Shown in pieces: positions 47,278-58,789 of a stretch of DNA of 64,000 nucleotides; position 1 is the first letter of the stretch; the number at the start of each line of letters is the position of its first letter. A program made the position numbers and the translations under genes. The notes beneath the pieces were generated by a model, which saw only the letters and a program-made list of their open reading frames with translations, did not search any database and had not been told where the DNA came from. Source of the DNA: Penicillium oxalicum (lineage: Eukaryota > Ascomycota > Eurotiomycetes > Eurotiales > Aspergillaceae); assembly GCF_001723175.1 (NCBI RefSeq), contig NC_064653.1, forward strand, positions 930,001 through 994,000. Reading direction: 5' to 3'.

Positions 47278-48284
47278 TGCTGCTTGTCCAGTACCCATCT
47301 ATGGAGCCTTGTCGGACATTTTCATTTCCTTCCTCTCTCTCCGGATTCCCTGAAAGGCATCCGGGCGGCTCATGTGCAAAGAGCAATGATCACTGGATTT
47401 TGTATGATTAGCAAGGATACCAAATGTTGTGTCAGGGTTCAGACCCGAAAACATAAACTGAACATCAAATCCAAGTTGTCTGGTGAATACCGAGAAATCA
47501 AGTCTGCAGGACCCCTGCTCATTGCCTATAAATCCTGTACATCGCATCCATTAGTCTAAGGTAACGCGTATGATTAACGCGCGCCGGCCTGCCTGCTGCA
47601 AATTAAAGAATTAATTATACAGCTTCATTCTCAAGTTCATAAGAAGTCTTCAACTCATTCTCATCCATCACTACCAGGCTGGCTTTTATCGCGTCATTGC
47701 ACTCTTGACGCAATTTCAGCATTGAGGCATCGAAGATTGTGTGTTTTCTCCGTCGTGAGATTTCTCTCCACTAGAATGTACCCGCATCTTGGAAGTGTGT
47801 GTCCGCTACATGACCCTCGAGTCTGCCAATCGAGCAATGCCGCTTCACCGGGTCACCCATCAGGGGTGCTTTGAAAAAAAAAACACACTGGATGAGGATT
47901 TTTCTTGGGCCCTCAAGCAAGTATTTGTGTCAATGATCGTTTTTGATTAAAAGTCTGTGACGGCCGCTTCCGGTTCTTGTCGAGAGCTTTGACTTTGACG
48001 TCACTTTTTCCAGAGGGTCCATCCGTCCCCGTTTTGCCGTGGGCAAAAGAGAAGAGATCCATGACTCGAAAGGGGGAGGGTTTTGAATCTTGAAATCGGT
48101 CATGCTTAACCGCGAATTGAACCATCTGGTAACATCTGTTCAAAGTAATCTCCTCCTAGTTCAACAATAAGCACCGGTGCAGCTCACCTTTTTTGCTTCC
48201 TCTTTGCAACTGTGAGCTGCATACGCTGTGGTTTCAACCATTCGCTCCCGTGGCTACTTCGACTCTGGATCTCCCCCGCGAACG
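47278..48284. other. intergenic, upstream of TDT transporter
   Basis: This contains the 3' flank of the 386-aa gene and the promoter and leader of the transporter. The frame remains open upstream of the transporter ATG (from 48228) but without an ATG. Nothing else is supported. Confidence 0.45.
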
Positions 48285-49591
48285 ATGCCACCATCTCATG
48301 GGCAAACTGCATCGCCCCCCGAGATTCACGACAAGAGAGACGTGGAGTCGGGAAGTAGACGGCAGCCCAAACACGCCCTGTCACGCGCAATCTGGAACTT
48401 TTCATCGCAATGGTTCTTGATTCCTCAAGGCACGGGCGTGATAGCGGTGATTCTGCATCAATTGGATTATCAATTTCGAGGCCTGCAGGTGATTTCTGTG
48501 ATTATCTGGATCTATACGATTGTGTTGCTGGCAGTGGGATTGGTGCTGTACTTGCTGAGAGTCTTTCTGTTCCCCCAACATGTCGCACATGAGATCCGCG
48601 ACAATATGAGCGAGATTGCCTGTCTCGCGAGTATCTCGATCACTTTCACCACGATCATCCAAATGACGGCTTTGGTGCTGGTTGACTTTTGGGGTCCGGC
48701 CTGGGGAATGGTCGCCTACGTACTCTGGTGGATTACCACCGCCATGGCCGTCTTCGCGGTGATGATTATCCCCTACGTATTCGTCAAGGTGCAATCGCCC
48801 GGAGTCAAAGCAGTGCCTCCCGTCATTCTGCTCCCCTTGATATCCGCCTTGACCTCGGCCGCCGGCGGGGGAGTCATCTGTCGCTACGGCGCCCTGAGTA
48901 ACGATCTCCAAGTCCCCGTCATCGTGGTATCTTACCTCGAAGTTGGACTTGGCCTGCCCCTGGCCATGGCGTTCAGTGACGTCTTCGTCACCAGGTTATT
49001 CGATCGGTCCTTCCCGCCTCTCGAGAAGATCTACCAAGATATGATTCTCTGCGGGCCATTCGGGCAAGGCAGTTTCGCCCTACAAATCCTAGGAGTCGTT
49101 GTCGCCCAGGGTCGCTTCGCCCAATATAATAGCGGTACTTTTCTTACGGCCGAAGCCGCCCGACCAGTTGCGTTTGCCAGTCAGTTTGTGGGACTTCTTG
49201 TCTGGGGATACGGGACTTTCTGGTTCATTTTTGCCTGTATCAGCATCGGTCATACGTTACTCTCCCAGCCTGGGGGTCTCAAGAAGTCTCACTATACCAT
49301 TTCAGCGTGGTCGCTGGTGTTTCCCATGGTAAGTGACTGACTCGATTTATCTTCTTTTTTCTAACCCCTTCATCGAAAAGAAGAGAGGACTGACGGGTGC
49401 TTCGGTGCGTCGTGCAGGGCGTATATACCAATGCAGCTGTCCAATTGGGCTCAATCATGGATTCTACCGCGTTCAGGGTATGGTCGACGATCATGACCAT
49501 CATTCTCCTCATCATTTGGATTGTGAATCATTTTCTTACCATCAAAGGGTTGTGCTGCGGCAAGTTGCTGGGTTTGCGGCATTCGGCCTGA
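48285..49591 (+). CDS. TDT-family transporter (Ssu1/Mae1-like, voltage-dependent anion channel fold)
   Basis: Two exons, 48285-49328 and 49418-49591, giving 405 aa. About ten membrane segments are seen, beginning after FSSQWFLIPQGTGVIAVIL and including VISVIIWIYTIVLLAVGLVL, VLWWITTAMAVFAVMIIPYV, VILLPLISALTSAAGGG and ILCGPFGQGSFALQILGVVV. The last exon codes the final helix (WSTIMTIILLIIWIVNHFL). The GPFGQGS loop and LWW motif are typical of fungal TDT carriers, which export sulfite (Ssu1) or take up malate/C4-dicarboxylates (Mae1) at the plasma membrane. I lean to the Ssu1 side by the GP-GQGSF motif but the substrate is not certain. The N-terminal 45 residues are cytosolic and charged. It converges on pho89. 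Confidence 0.87.
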
Positions 49592-49956
49592 TCTCTGCTC
49601 CGAATGACATGCCGGCAATAGTTTTGCTTGTCTCCTAACTGGGTCTGCTGACGCTCAGCTGACTTGTATAATAAACCCGGGGGTCCTGTAAATAACCGCA
49701 CTGCTTTACATCATGTGAATCCAGTATCAAAGAATGGTCTTTTATACAAAGAAAAGGGATAAAAAAGGGTATATTAACAGCTTTTAAAGTATGCCAAGGA
49801 GATGACCATAGCGAAGCAGGTATATCAATGAAAAGAGAAAAAACACAAGCGCTGAGTGATATCATCCGACTCTTCGGGAGAGAGAAAAAAACAAGAACAA
49901 AACGCCATGAGAAACGTAACCGAAAATTCATCTCAAGAAGAGATTCTCAACAGCGT
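49592..49956. other. convergent intergenic region
   Basis: These 365 bp are shared 3' flank of the TDT transporter and pho89. They are A/T-rich with no gene. Confidence 0.5.
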
Positions 49957-51936
49957 CTATTTCGCAGCAAAGTGGGGGGCATTGATGAAGAGACCCATCA
50001 AGCATCCACCCAGAGTACCGGCAACGGGAATGGTCATGATCCAGGCAAGCAGGAGGAGACCAACACGCTGGAAATTGACCGCCTTGAGGGTTCCATTGCA
50101 GAGACCGACACCAACGGTGGCGCCAGTGATACACATGGAGGTCGAGACGGGAAGGGAGTATTGCGAGAACACAAGGACTGTGAGAGCGGCACCCATTTCC
50201 ATGGACGAACCACGGCTGGGAGAGTGATAGGTGATCTTGTTGCCCATGACTATTATTTTACAAAAAGCGGAGTCAGCAAGTGAAAACCCGAGTATTGGGA
50301 GCTTTGTCAGTCTTACCTTTCATGATGTTGTACCCATAGGTGACCAGACCGATAGAGATGCAAAGAGCAAGGACAGCAAGCTGCCACACGGGGACGGGAG
50401 ATTTGGCGGCGGCAGCGTCACCGGTCGACCAGGCCGAGTAAATCGCAGCCCAGGGGCCAACCGAGTTGCCGATGTCGTTGGCACCGTGGGCGAAAGAGGC
50501 AGTGCAGGCGGTGATGATCTGGATGAAGGAGTAGGTGTGCTCGACCTCGTTGGGATACTTCTCGGCGGCATCGTAGACACGCTTCATACGCTCACCCTCG
50601 GGAGTACCCGCGATACCGCTCTGGGCAGTGTGGATGTCGTAATGAGCACCGTACAGAAGACCAACAACGACCGTGGCAGGAATACGCTTGATCAGAGCCA
50701 CCGCATTGCGCCACTCGTAGATCTCACCGGCACCCATGGGGTTGTCGCGGAGGAAGCGCATGGCCCAGCCCAGAGGGCCGCGGCTCTTCAGGAGCTTGGC
50801 GCGGTGGCGGTCCTCAGACTGAGCCATGATCTCCTTGTAGGTGAGCTGGTTGGCCTCACTCTTGACGAGGTGGTGCTCCTTTTCATCCACGGGCGCGCTG
50901 GTGGCGTGAAGGTTCTTGTCCGCCTGAATGGAGTCCACCGAGACGGAGGCAGAGGTGGGAAGCTCATCGTCAGTCTCCTCTTGCATCACGGCGTAGTTGG
51001 GGACCTTGGCGGTTTCGGCACCCTCAGTCGGAGCGGGGCGGCTGAACAGAAGGGGGCCGTAGACAAACATCCACCACTTGACGGTGTTATCCTTCTTGAT
51101 GACGCGGGCGTGCACAAAGGGGACGAAGAAGAGAGCGGAAAGCAGGCAGAGAGCAACACCGGTACCAACCGTCACACCGGCAATCCAGTAGCCTGGCTTC
51201 TTGTTCAGGCCCAGCTTAGGGGAACCCTTGTAGACAATGGTGAGGGTACAGATGGTACCGGCCACCAGGAACCACAGGGGAGCACTCCAAACCGACCATG
51301 GGACGGGGTTGCGACGCATGTGGACGACGAACTTGATCAACAGGAAGATGATGGACGCGAAGCAGCCCGAGATCACCGGAGCCATGCCCAGACCGGCAAA
51401 GATGGCACCGAGACCCTTGCCCCCGTTCCAGCCCCACTGGACTTGTCCAGCACCAACAGTGGCGACACCGACACCGGCCACGGCCGAGATGAGCGAGTAA
51501 GTAGACGAAACGTGAGCGGAGTGACGGGTGCACCACATGACCCAGGAAGAGGCCGCAGCCAAGGCACAGGTGAAGGCAAGCATCTGCACGGCCGCGTTTC
51601 CTTGGAAGGCCGAGTTGGGGATAATGCCGTTCTTGATGGTGTCGGCAGTACGAGAACCGACGGTGACGGCACCGAGGAACTCGAAGATGGTGCCGAGAAC
51701 CATGGCCTGTCGGTAGGAGATTGAGCGGGACGAGACACTGGTGGCCCAACTGTTGGCTACATCGTCTAGAGAGAACGAGCGAAGAGAACTTGTTAGCAGG
51801 CGAGATTCACGGATTCCAAGCCGCAGAATCGAGAGAAGCTTTGCCGAGAGAACCTACTTGCTCCGTTGTTGTAGGCATCAAGCATGGCAAAGACCGTGCC
51901 AATGCCGAAGATGTAATCATAATGATGGAGATACAT
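49957..51936 (-). CDS. pho89: Na+/phosphate symporter, PiT family (Pho89)
   Basis: Three exons, 51936-51858, 51765-50317 and 50249-49957, giving 606 aa. Both PiT signatures are present: GANDVANSWATSVSS near the N-terminus (intron 1 cuts the Asn codon inside it) and GANDIGNSVGPWAAI in the C-terminal half. About twelve membrane helices flank a large cytoplasmic loop (about residues 265-400) that is charged and probably phosphorylated or ubiquitinated. The last exon includes SPSRGSSMEMGAALTVLVFS and ends FINAPHFAAK. Family role: high-affinity alkaline-pH sodium-coupled phosphate uptake at the plasma membrane, induced by phosphate starvation. The upstream region carries CACGTG and GCCAAG clusters that fit this regulation. 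Confidence 0.95.
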
Positions 51937-52128
51937 CTTTGTCGAACTGAATGGATTTGACGGGCGAGGGAAAGCCAAGTCAAAGTTCTCCGGGAGCGAT
52001 GGTTGTGAGAAAAAGAATATCGGGTTCGAATGGCCCTGATTCCCTCGACTTTATACCGCAGACATGTCCTCACGATTTCTCTGCATATACACAGCCCTCA
52101 ACCCATGTTGGTCGAGTCGACGAATTCG

Positions 52129-52134
52129 CACGTG
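52129..52134. promoter_or_regulatory. CACGTG E-box (PHO-type)
   Basis: A perfect palindromic CACGTG 193 bp upstream of the pho89 ATG, the binding core of Pho4/NUC-1-type bHLH factors. Confidence 0.6.
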
Positions 52135-52217
52135 GCTCGCGTACCGACGGCTATCAGGCCCCCGAGACGCCCGAGATCGCAGCGGACGAATCGCATGCTC
52201 GTCGCACGCCTTCTGGC

Positions 52218-52248
52218 GGACAACTATGGGACAACTATGGGACACGTG
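52218..52248. promoter_or_regulatory. duplicated 11-mer abutting a second CACGTG box
   Basis: GGACAACTATG occurs twice in tandem (52218-52228, 52229-52239), followed by GGACACGTG, whose CACGTG is at 52243-52248. The arrangement looks like a partial third unit converted to, or from, an E-box. Confidence 0.6.
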
Positions 52249-52642
52249 CGAGAGCGACTCGCGAGACGGGCATCGTAGCCACCTGTTCAGCAGGGCTTGG
52301 CAATTTGCCTAGAGTACAAGGTCAGAACCAGTCACTAGGAATCGTGGAGCAGTCTCGGGGCAAAATCACGCAAATGGAACCCGTTCGAGAGGAAGAATCC
52401 AGCCCGTGTGTTCGAGCCAAGTAGGCTTACCCTCTCAAGACACAAAACGAAGCAAAAACGCCGAGCTTGGCGAGACTTGGCAGGTCTGGGCACCGCCGAT
52501 GTTTTACGTGCGCAAGTGCATCCCTTCATACTATCAAGCTATCTTTGGAGGGGACCTGTGGCGTCCTCCAAGGCTTGGCGGAGAGGGCCGGCAGCGGGTC
52601 CAACACGGACCCCCGCTTCCTATAAGACGACGCCATTCACCC

Positions 52643-52648
52643 CACGTG
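52643..52648. promoter_or_regulatory. third CACGTG E-box
   Basis: A perfect CACGTG about 0.7 kb upstream of pho89, in the context CCCCACGTGCG. Confidence 0.55.
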
Positions 52649-55171
52649 CGACGAGCAGAGGTGCTCATCTTCCCTCCGCATCCACGCCCACAACCACTTC
52701 GGACTTGCTTCCTGTCGCGTGCGCTCACCACTATGTTTGGCGATCAGACCACCTCCCCCGTCCACAGTGAGAGATGCCTTTTGCTCTTGAAACGGAAGAT
52801 GCATCGCGCCTCGCCAATTGCCCCCCGCTAACTGGAAATGGTTACTGGCTCATCCGGCTTGGCTACGCTCCATCGCGATACCCGACTGCCCGTTTGCTCA
52901 ATCACTGTGCAGTATTTGCGCACACGGGCAGCTACCGCGTTAGGCATTCGCAGCGAGATGGCTATCGTGATGAGTGATGTTGTCCATCACGCTCGCGTCT
53001 CGACCCAAATGGTGGGCCCCGCTTCGGTCACCGATGATGATGGCTTCCATGCAGGAGAAGCATCATGGGTCCTCTACATTCGACCCCGGAACCAGAATCC
53101 GATGGACCGTGCTCACTTGGGGATGTCTTTGGTGTCAATCCAGGAGAGGAGATTGTGGATGGTTCAAGTCCTCGCGGCAGTCTCGTGACCCGGTTGAACC
53201 TCTCGGTGTTCCATCGCGGCCGGGCGCGGCGGTTAGCTCGCATCCTGGAAAGGAGTCCACCCATTCTCGCCTTGTCTCAATCTGGAAAAAATGCCCCTGC
53301 TCTGGTTGACACATCAGCTCTTCTCCCTGAGCTCCCGCCATGTCTCTTTGCCCAGAGACAGCTTCAGACTTTGGGGATGTGCATCTAGCCCATGCGCTAC
53401 GAAAAGACTGCAGGTGCCGACAAGGGCCAAAATTCACCTCGTCCGACTGAGAACTCGGACTGAAAAAGATGCTTCGAGACAGATGCTAGTCCTGACTACT
53501 AACATGATTTGCTTATTCGGGGCAAAGAATGTCTCGGGGGGGCTGAGCGCCATTCTAGAACAGGGATTTTTGTTCGCTCTTGCTGAGCCTTCGACCAGCA
53601 CCGGACGAACTATTCCTCTTTTCTTTGTCTAGATTGCGCCTTGCCCCGCTTACGATGGACTGACCATGAAATTCGCGCATCCAGGCGTCGGCTTGCCGTC
53701 GCCACGGGAGGGCGCCTCGGCGGGCCATTTGAGGGTGGCGATGTCACCGATTTCTCGAGTCACGATCAGACTGCGTCGGGGAGTCCCGCTTGCCCAGGCT
53801 GTAGATTCAAAGCTCCAAGCCTCGGGCTTGCTTCTAGCGCGGAAGTCTGTCGTAACTTTTGAATGGCCAAAGCAATAGTCACACTTCCAATTTACATGCA
53901 GTGAGAAGATTCTTGGCGTGGAACCGACTTGCAAATAGACCCGCCTGCACCGCGTCGGAGAAGTCTTCGTCAAGGCTTTCTACCTGGCAGTAGTGTGGAA
54001 TGGGAACTCTCATTCGTTGTGTTCGTTTCGCTCGGGATGGGCGGTTCGTGCAAGATCATTGGCGGGTGATTTCCAAGTCCGATCATGTGCAAAAGTCTCT
54101 GCGAGTAAATTGTGTCCTCGTCTGCCGTCGTCGGCTGTGGGCAGTTCTCCATCTCCGCCGTGATGTGGAATGGAGAACTATCACGCAATATCGCTCATTG
54201 AAGAGGGCTTCATGTACTCATGGCAAAAGCATCAGACGCTGCGTCTAGATCTTCCACTGGGAAACACCTCAAGTGTTCATCAAACTAGCAGTCGTAGCTT
54301 TGAGCAAAGCCTCAACTGAAGCCTCGGCTCTTTGCAAGCCATCGTCGACAGGGATTTCCGTCCGCCACCCAACGGAAGGGTCTATTGATCCTTGGGAGGG
54401 GTTAGCTTCGTCTCTTCCGTCTAGACGGTGGCTACTTTTAATCACAGGATCGTCTTGAACGGGTGAGCACAATTGGGGTTGGTGGATACATATGGATGGG
54501 TAGATCGTCCATACTACAGTCTTCCTAGAGGCGGAGACTTTTGTTTCCCACCTCGGAAATAAGTTCGAAGCGAAGCGATACGCCATATCAGTGGTCGTAG
54601 TACTATGGTAGATATACAGAGGTCACAAATTAGACAGGAGTCTGGAAATCAAGGATCAAATCTACACTCGATCTGCTAGCAGAATTGAGAAACCTGTCAG
54701 CGATTTGACCAGTCGAGGTCTTGAATGATCATCTCCCCTGTATCATGTTACGTGACTCCACATCTCAAACATTCCTGGATTCAACCCGTAGTCTCAGCAT
54801 CGAGTTCAGCGTCTGGTAATCCACTAAGTACCTATTCCCCATGCACCCCCCGAGTAGTTGATTAAGCATCTATAATTCCACAATGAGTTACCAGTAGATC
54901 TACCTCGGTATGGAGGTAGTGCAGAACAGCCCGCAGGAGGTGGAAGCACCGACTGCGATAGACGATCATATATTTCGGATGCTTAATCTTCTTGAACGGT
55001 CCATTTTCTGAAATCAATTGGAAGTTCCATTCCACCGCATCGACCACACCTCGGGACACATCACCTCCCGTTTACAGGTGTTTTTGCCCAATATATATAT
55101 AATTACTTCATGTCACATCATTCATTCCACATCAAAGCACGGATCTGGCCCCAAGATGCTGCTTGACGAGA

Positions 55172-56568
55172 CTACGTCCACAATTCCCGCACATCAACAT
55201 CCCACGTCCATTGCGCGACGGCCATGGCGCCCACACTCATGAGAAAAGCCATCAGCAGATTGACCCCATTGTTATCCAACCAATCATGGCCCGTCACCAC
55301 TCGACGACTCTCGTGCTTCTCATCGTGCAGGCGTCCTGCCGCGGCCCCGACTGAAGTACCGGTGACACGATTTCCGTGCAAAGTTGCCGCATTGGCCACG
55401 GCCTCGGTCTTGCGGAGATGCAGACTCCCTGCCGGCTGGGTGCCAGGAACGGCGTCTCCTGGTGTGCCTGAAGGTGAAGTAGAGCCCGGATGGATGAGGA
55501 CCTAGAAAGAAAGAACAAGGAGGGAAATCAGCACCGTGCATAACCGCGGATGTTGTTCGGAGATCGGTGCATCTGCATCGTACCTTTCGTCCACCACTAC
55601 CTTCCACGATCTTGCCGCTTCTCTTATCGACGACGCTGGCTTGGAGAAGCCCACCGAGCACACTATCTAGAATGCTCCCCAATAGACCCCAGAGGCTCAT
55701 TGCCACGGTCCAGACCACACGCGCTTGAATATCGGGCCCGGTGGAGCATGCCGGGAGGATCAGGGCGGATGTCAAGGCAATCGAAAAGGCTCCTAGCAGA
55801 CCTGCGCCCAGGCCAGCGGCAGTCACGCCGCCATTTGTACCAGGGGGAACCTCGCGGAGGGTCAGCGACGTGATGAGGCGGGGATTCGACTGGGCGAGAA
55901 TGCCCAATTCGGATGAAAACGTGTCGGCGGCAACGGCGGCATAGTTACTATAGAGAGAGACGGGGAGAAATGTCAAGATCAGCGACCCGGTTCTTCTTCC
56001 GAGGCTCGTCTCCAGTGAAGGACGGGGTTTGGTCAAGCAGAGCAGGGAGGGATGACGTACGCGACGATTCCCACTACCAGAATATCGGCGGGGTTTTGGC
56101 CGAAACTGAAACATGAAGCTGCGGACGGGTTTCTCGTAGAATAGACGGTATGAGCGATGCTCAGGATGGTCGCCACGACCGAGTTGGCCAGGACTTGGAG
56201 ATGATTGCGCGCGCCTTCGCCTCCTTCGGAACCCGTTGCGGAGAGGGTCTTTCGCGCTTTGATTTCATGTTTGACCTAACGGGTAGAGAGACGAGACGGT
56301 CAGCTTCAGCCCAATTTCCATATTGAGTTTGTTCTGAAGCTGGGGCTAGACAGAGCTGGGCGTAAACCAAGCTAGGACATACCTTGGTGACCTTGGTGCC
56401 TCCAAAGTAAAAGACAGCTAGGAGCGTTAACGGAGTGGCCCACGGATGGAGAGCCTGCGCGATTCCCGAAGTGGCCGCGACGATCAGACCGAGTGGTGTG
56501 AGAGATGATCGAGACCAAGCTCGATAGACCATACCCACTACCACCAGCAGACGGAAGGGAGACACCAT
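55172..56568 (-). CDS. DUF92 / TMEM19-family integral membrane protein
   Basis: Four exons: 56568-56383, 56275-56061, 55947-55584 and 55501-55172, giving 364 aa. The DUF92/TMEM19 pattern is visible: an N-terminal helix pair (LLVVVGMVYRAWSR, LGLIVAATSGIAQALHPW), VFYFGGTKVTK, then NYAAVAADTFSSELGIL, TNGGVTAAGLGAGLLGAF and LWGLLGSILDSVLGGLLQASV. The C-terminal half has a variable hydrophilic loop, then HDWLDNNGVNLLMAFLMSVG, the family's NxxVN segment. Five to six membrane helices are expected. Bacterial relatives include a phytyl-phosphate kinase (VTE6 type); the fungal role is undefined. All four junctions join conserved residues in frame. Confidence 0.88.
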
Positions 56569-57540
56569 TTTGACGGGCGGAGGGGTAGCTATGAAAGGTT
56601 CCAGCGGACGGAGAAACCCAAAGTCAAGTTCCTTGGACTTGTCTTCAGCCTACCGGAAGCTTACATCATTTCTCTTTCTGTTTTTGTTTTTCTTTTTTTC
56701 CCTCCCCGGTCAACTTTCCCCGGCCGAGGCGGATCGGAGGAGCTCAGCTGAACTGCCGCGACGGGGCAGGAACAAACTGTCCTGCTGTCAAGTGTGGGTC
56801 TGAACTCATTCATCTCACTTTGAGATATATAATCCCTGTCATTCCGCTTCGAACTGAATTCTTGAAGGGCGTGAGAGCCCACATTACCCTACCGGCGAAA
56901 GCATATGCGGCAGCAAGCCGAGTAGATAAGCTGCCAGCTATGAGACGGATACGGAAACAGCCGTTGATTAGTAGAAGGGAGTATACGTATCTATGCACGA
57001 GGCTATGAGTCTTCTACTCATAGTTCCAGTCATATAGGTAGTATATGCGAGATGTCAAAAGTATTGCGCCGCCTAAGTAGAAGCTGACCTAGATTGCTAG
57101 ACAGTGCTCTGTCGGTTCTCGGCTTCATCAAGGAATTCGCGCGTGAGAGAGAAGTTCCATGAGTTCGGTATGAATGGATGGGGGCCGAGAAAAAAGAAAC
57201 AGTGTACATTGACTACAGTATAACTACAGTACTGCATGTGCTGGTAGGTACGGGTATTCACGCACCATAACGACGGCCGAGCTCGGGCAGCATTGGCAAG
57301 AGTGTGTCAGATGATGCAAAACGGCAAGATCTGAAGACTTCAGAAATGACCAGGTACTTTACTTTAGCAGTTCATGTGGTTTTGAACTTCTCTACAATGC
57401 CATCATGGGGTTTCTTCTTCTCCCCCCTTTTTGTTACAAAAGAGAAAAAGGAATCGAGGTATCGCCACGAAAGAACTCCAACTCTTGAAGTATCGCCGAA
57501 TCCAGTCCTGTATTCGTAATATCTGATTTGACAGATTTCC
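56569..57540. other. intergenic region
   Basis: This is the DUF92 gene promoter and the 3' flank of the radical-SAM gene. A T-rich stretch is at 56665-56700. No gene is supported. Confidence 0.45.
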
Positions 57541-58789
57541 TCAAAGATGAAAAGCACTATTTTGCTCATGTACCTCACAGAAACGCCAAAGGCCCGCCTG
57601 GACCGCAGCATCGCGAACAGAGGTCACCTCCTCATCGCGCACTGCACGATTGATTTCCGCATATCGCACTTGTTCACCCTGCTCAGATCCCTCCGTCTCT
57701 CCTGCTCCCGTCAGTCCAACGGACCCTTTCCGACTCGGCCTTTTCTTCTTGCCCACGTGTGCGTCAGGATGATATTGCTCCATGATGTGGACATAGAGAT
57801 CTTTCGAGACATTGTCCGCAAGCCAGCGCATGATCTCCCGTCCCTCGTCTTCCTTGCCGGGCATCACCAAGTGACGAAGCAGCACGCCCTGCTTGGCAAT
57901 TCCGTCTGACGTAAATGACAAATCGCCCACTTGGCGATGCATTTCTTGAATGCTCTCCATGGCGGTTGCCTTGTAATTGTCCGCCTTGAGGAGTCGTTTC
58001 GACGTACTATCGCGCCAAACCTTGAAATCAGGCAGGTAGATGTCCACAAGGCCATCTAGAAGTTTCAATGAGTCCAAGGAATCAAAGGCCGAGGTGTTGT
58101 AGATGATGGGCACTCGTAAACCCATGTCTCGCGCGGCAAGGATGGACAAGACAACCTGTGGGACGACATGTTCGGGTGTCACGAGGTTGATGTTGTGTAC
58201 GTTACCCACGGTCTGAAGCTTGAGGTACCACTCTGCAAGCTCTTCAGGGGTCAGGTCCATTCCATTCCGTTGGTGAGCAATATCCTGTCCTCTCTGGTCA
58301 GTCACCAGTCTCTTTTCTCCCTGTCAAATCACCGGAAAATAATCGCTAGAAGAGCAGGAGTGGAAGGCACTGTACATGATTCTGGCAGAACACGCAACGA
58401 AGATTACACCCCGAGAAGAAGACAGACCCACTACCATGAAAGCCCTGAATGCACGGCTCTTCGCCTCGATGTGGCGCAATCACATTGACTTTGGCAGTTG
58501 ACGCTCCGATGAGACACATGCCCGTCGTTTCGTATCTATTCACCCCGCATTTCCGAGGGCACAGATTGCATTCGCGTAGATGGGCGTATGCCAGCGATCG
58601 CTTTTTGGAAGCTTCTACCGAGCTCAAAAGTTGATAGCGAGGGGTGTGGTCATCTAGAAGAAACGCTGGGGGGATTCCTATGAAGCGTTTGACAATTGAA
58701 AAAGGAGCTCGTGGCAGGTGACGGTGAGGCCTAGCCTGGAGCAGGGCGTCACGGGTGGATCTCGCGAATACCTGCATGGCTAAATTCAT
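57541..58789 (-). CDS. Radical SAM protein, pyruvate-formate-lyase-activase-like
   Basis: Two exons, 58789-58376 and 58284-57541, giving 385 aa. The radical-SAM 4Fe-4S motif CNLRCVFC (Cys128, 132, 135) is complete. It is preceded by a second Cys cluster (Cys74, 77, 81, 92; ECNLCPRKCGVNR...TGMC) typical of the PflA-like COG1313 group. The barrel continues through NINLVTPEHVVPQVV, IIYNTSAFDS, DIYLPDFKVW and LRHLVMPGKEDEG. The first 35 residues are basic and lack acids at the start (ARSTR, QARPHRHLPR), suggesting mitochondrial import. No glycyl-radical enzyme is encoded nearby. The substrate is unknown; such proteins occur in many fungi and bacteria. The intron follows directly after the FeS motif. 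Confidence 0.9.

Larger units (their letters stand above)
51974..52579. promoter_or_regulatory. cluster of six PacC-type hexamers (GCCAAG)
   Basis: Perfect GCCAAG or its complement CTTGGC occurs at 51974, 52296, 52416, 52466, 52476 and 52574. The PacC zinc-finger consensus in aspergilli is GCCARG. Random expectation for this exact hexamer on either strand is about 0.3 in 600 bp. Alkaline-pH induction of a Pho89-type symporter is the family expectation. Confidence 0.6.
51937..55171. promoter_or_regulatory. 3.2-kb region upstream of pho89
   Basis: No gene is supported; frames of 157 codons or fewer overlap on both strands. The pho89-proximal 0.7 kb is rich in candidate transcription-factor sites (separate entries). 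The remainder (52.7-55.2 kb) lacks recognisable features. Confidence 0.45.

Noticed and set aside
49856..50227. 123-codon plus-strand frame at the pho89 3' end
   Set aside because: Shadow of the last pho89 exon.
50231..51724. 497-codon open frame on the plus strand opposite pho89
   Set aside because: It is the antisense shadow of a strongly codon-biased gene. It is Gly/Asp/His-rich with no domain, while the minus strand encodes a complete Pho89 with three consistent exons.
53155..53175. GGTTCAAGTCC resembling a tRNA B box
   Set aside because: The flanking bases do not form a T-arm stem and there is no A box or cloverleaf upstream.
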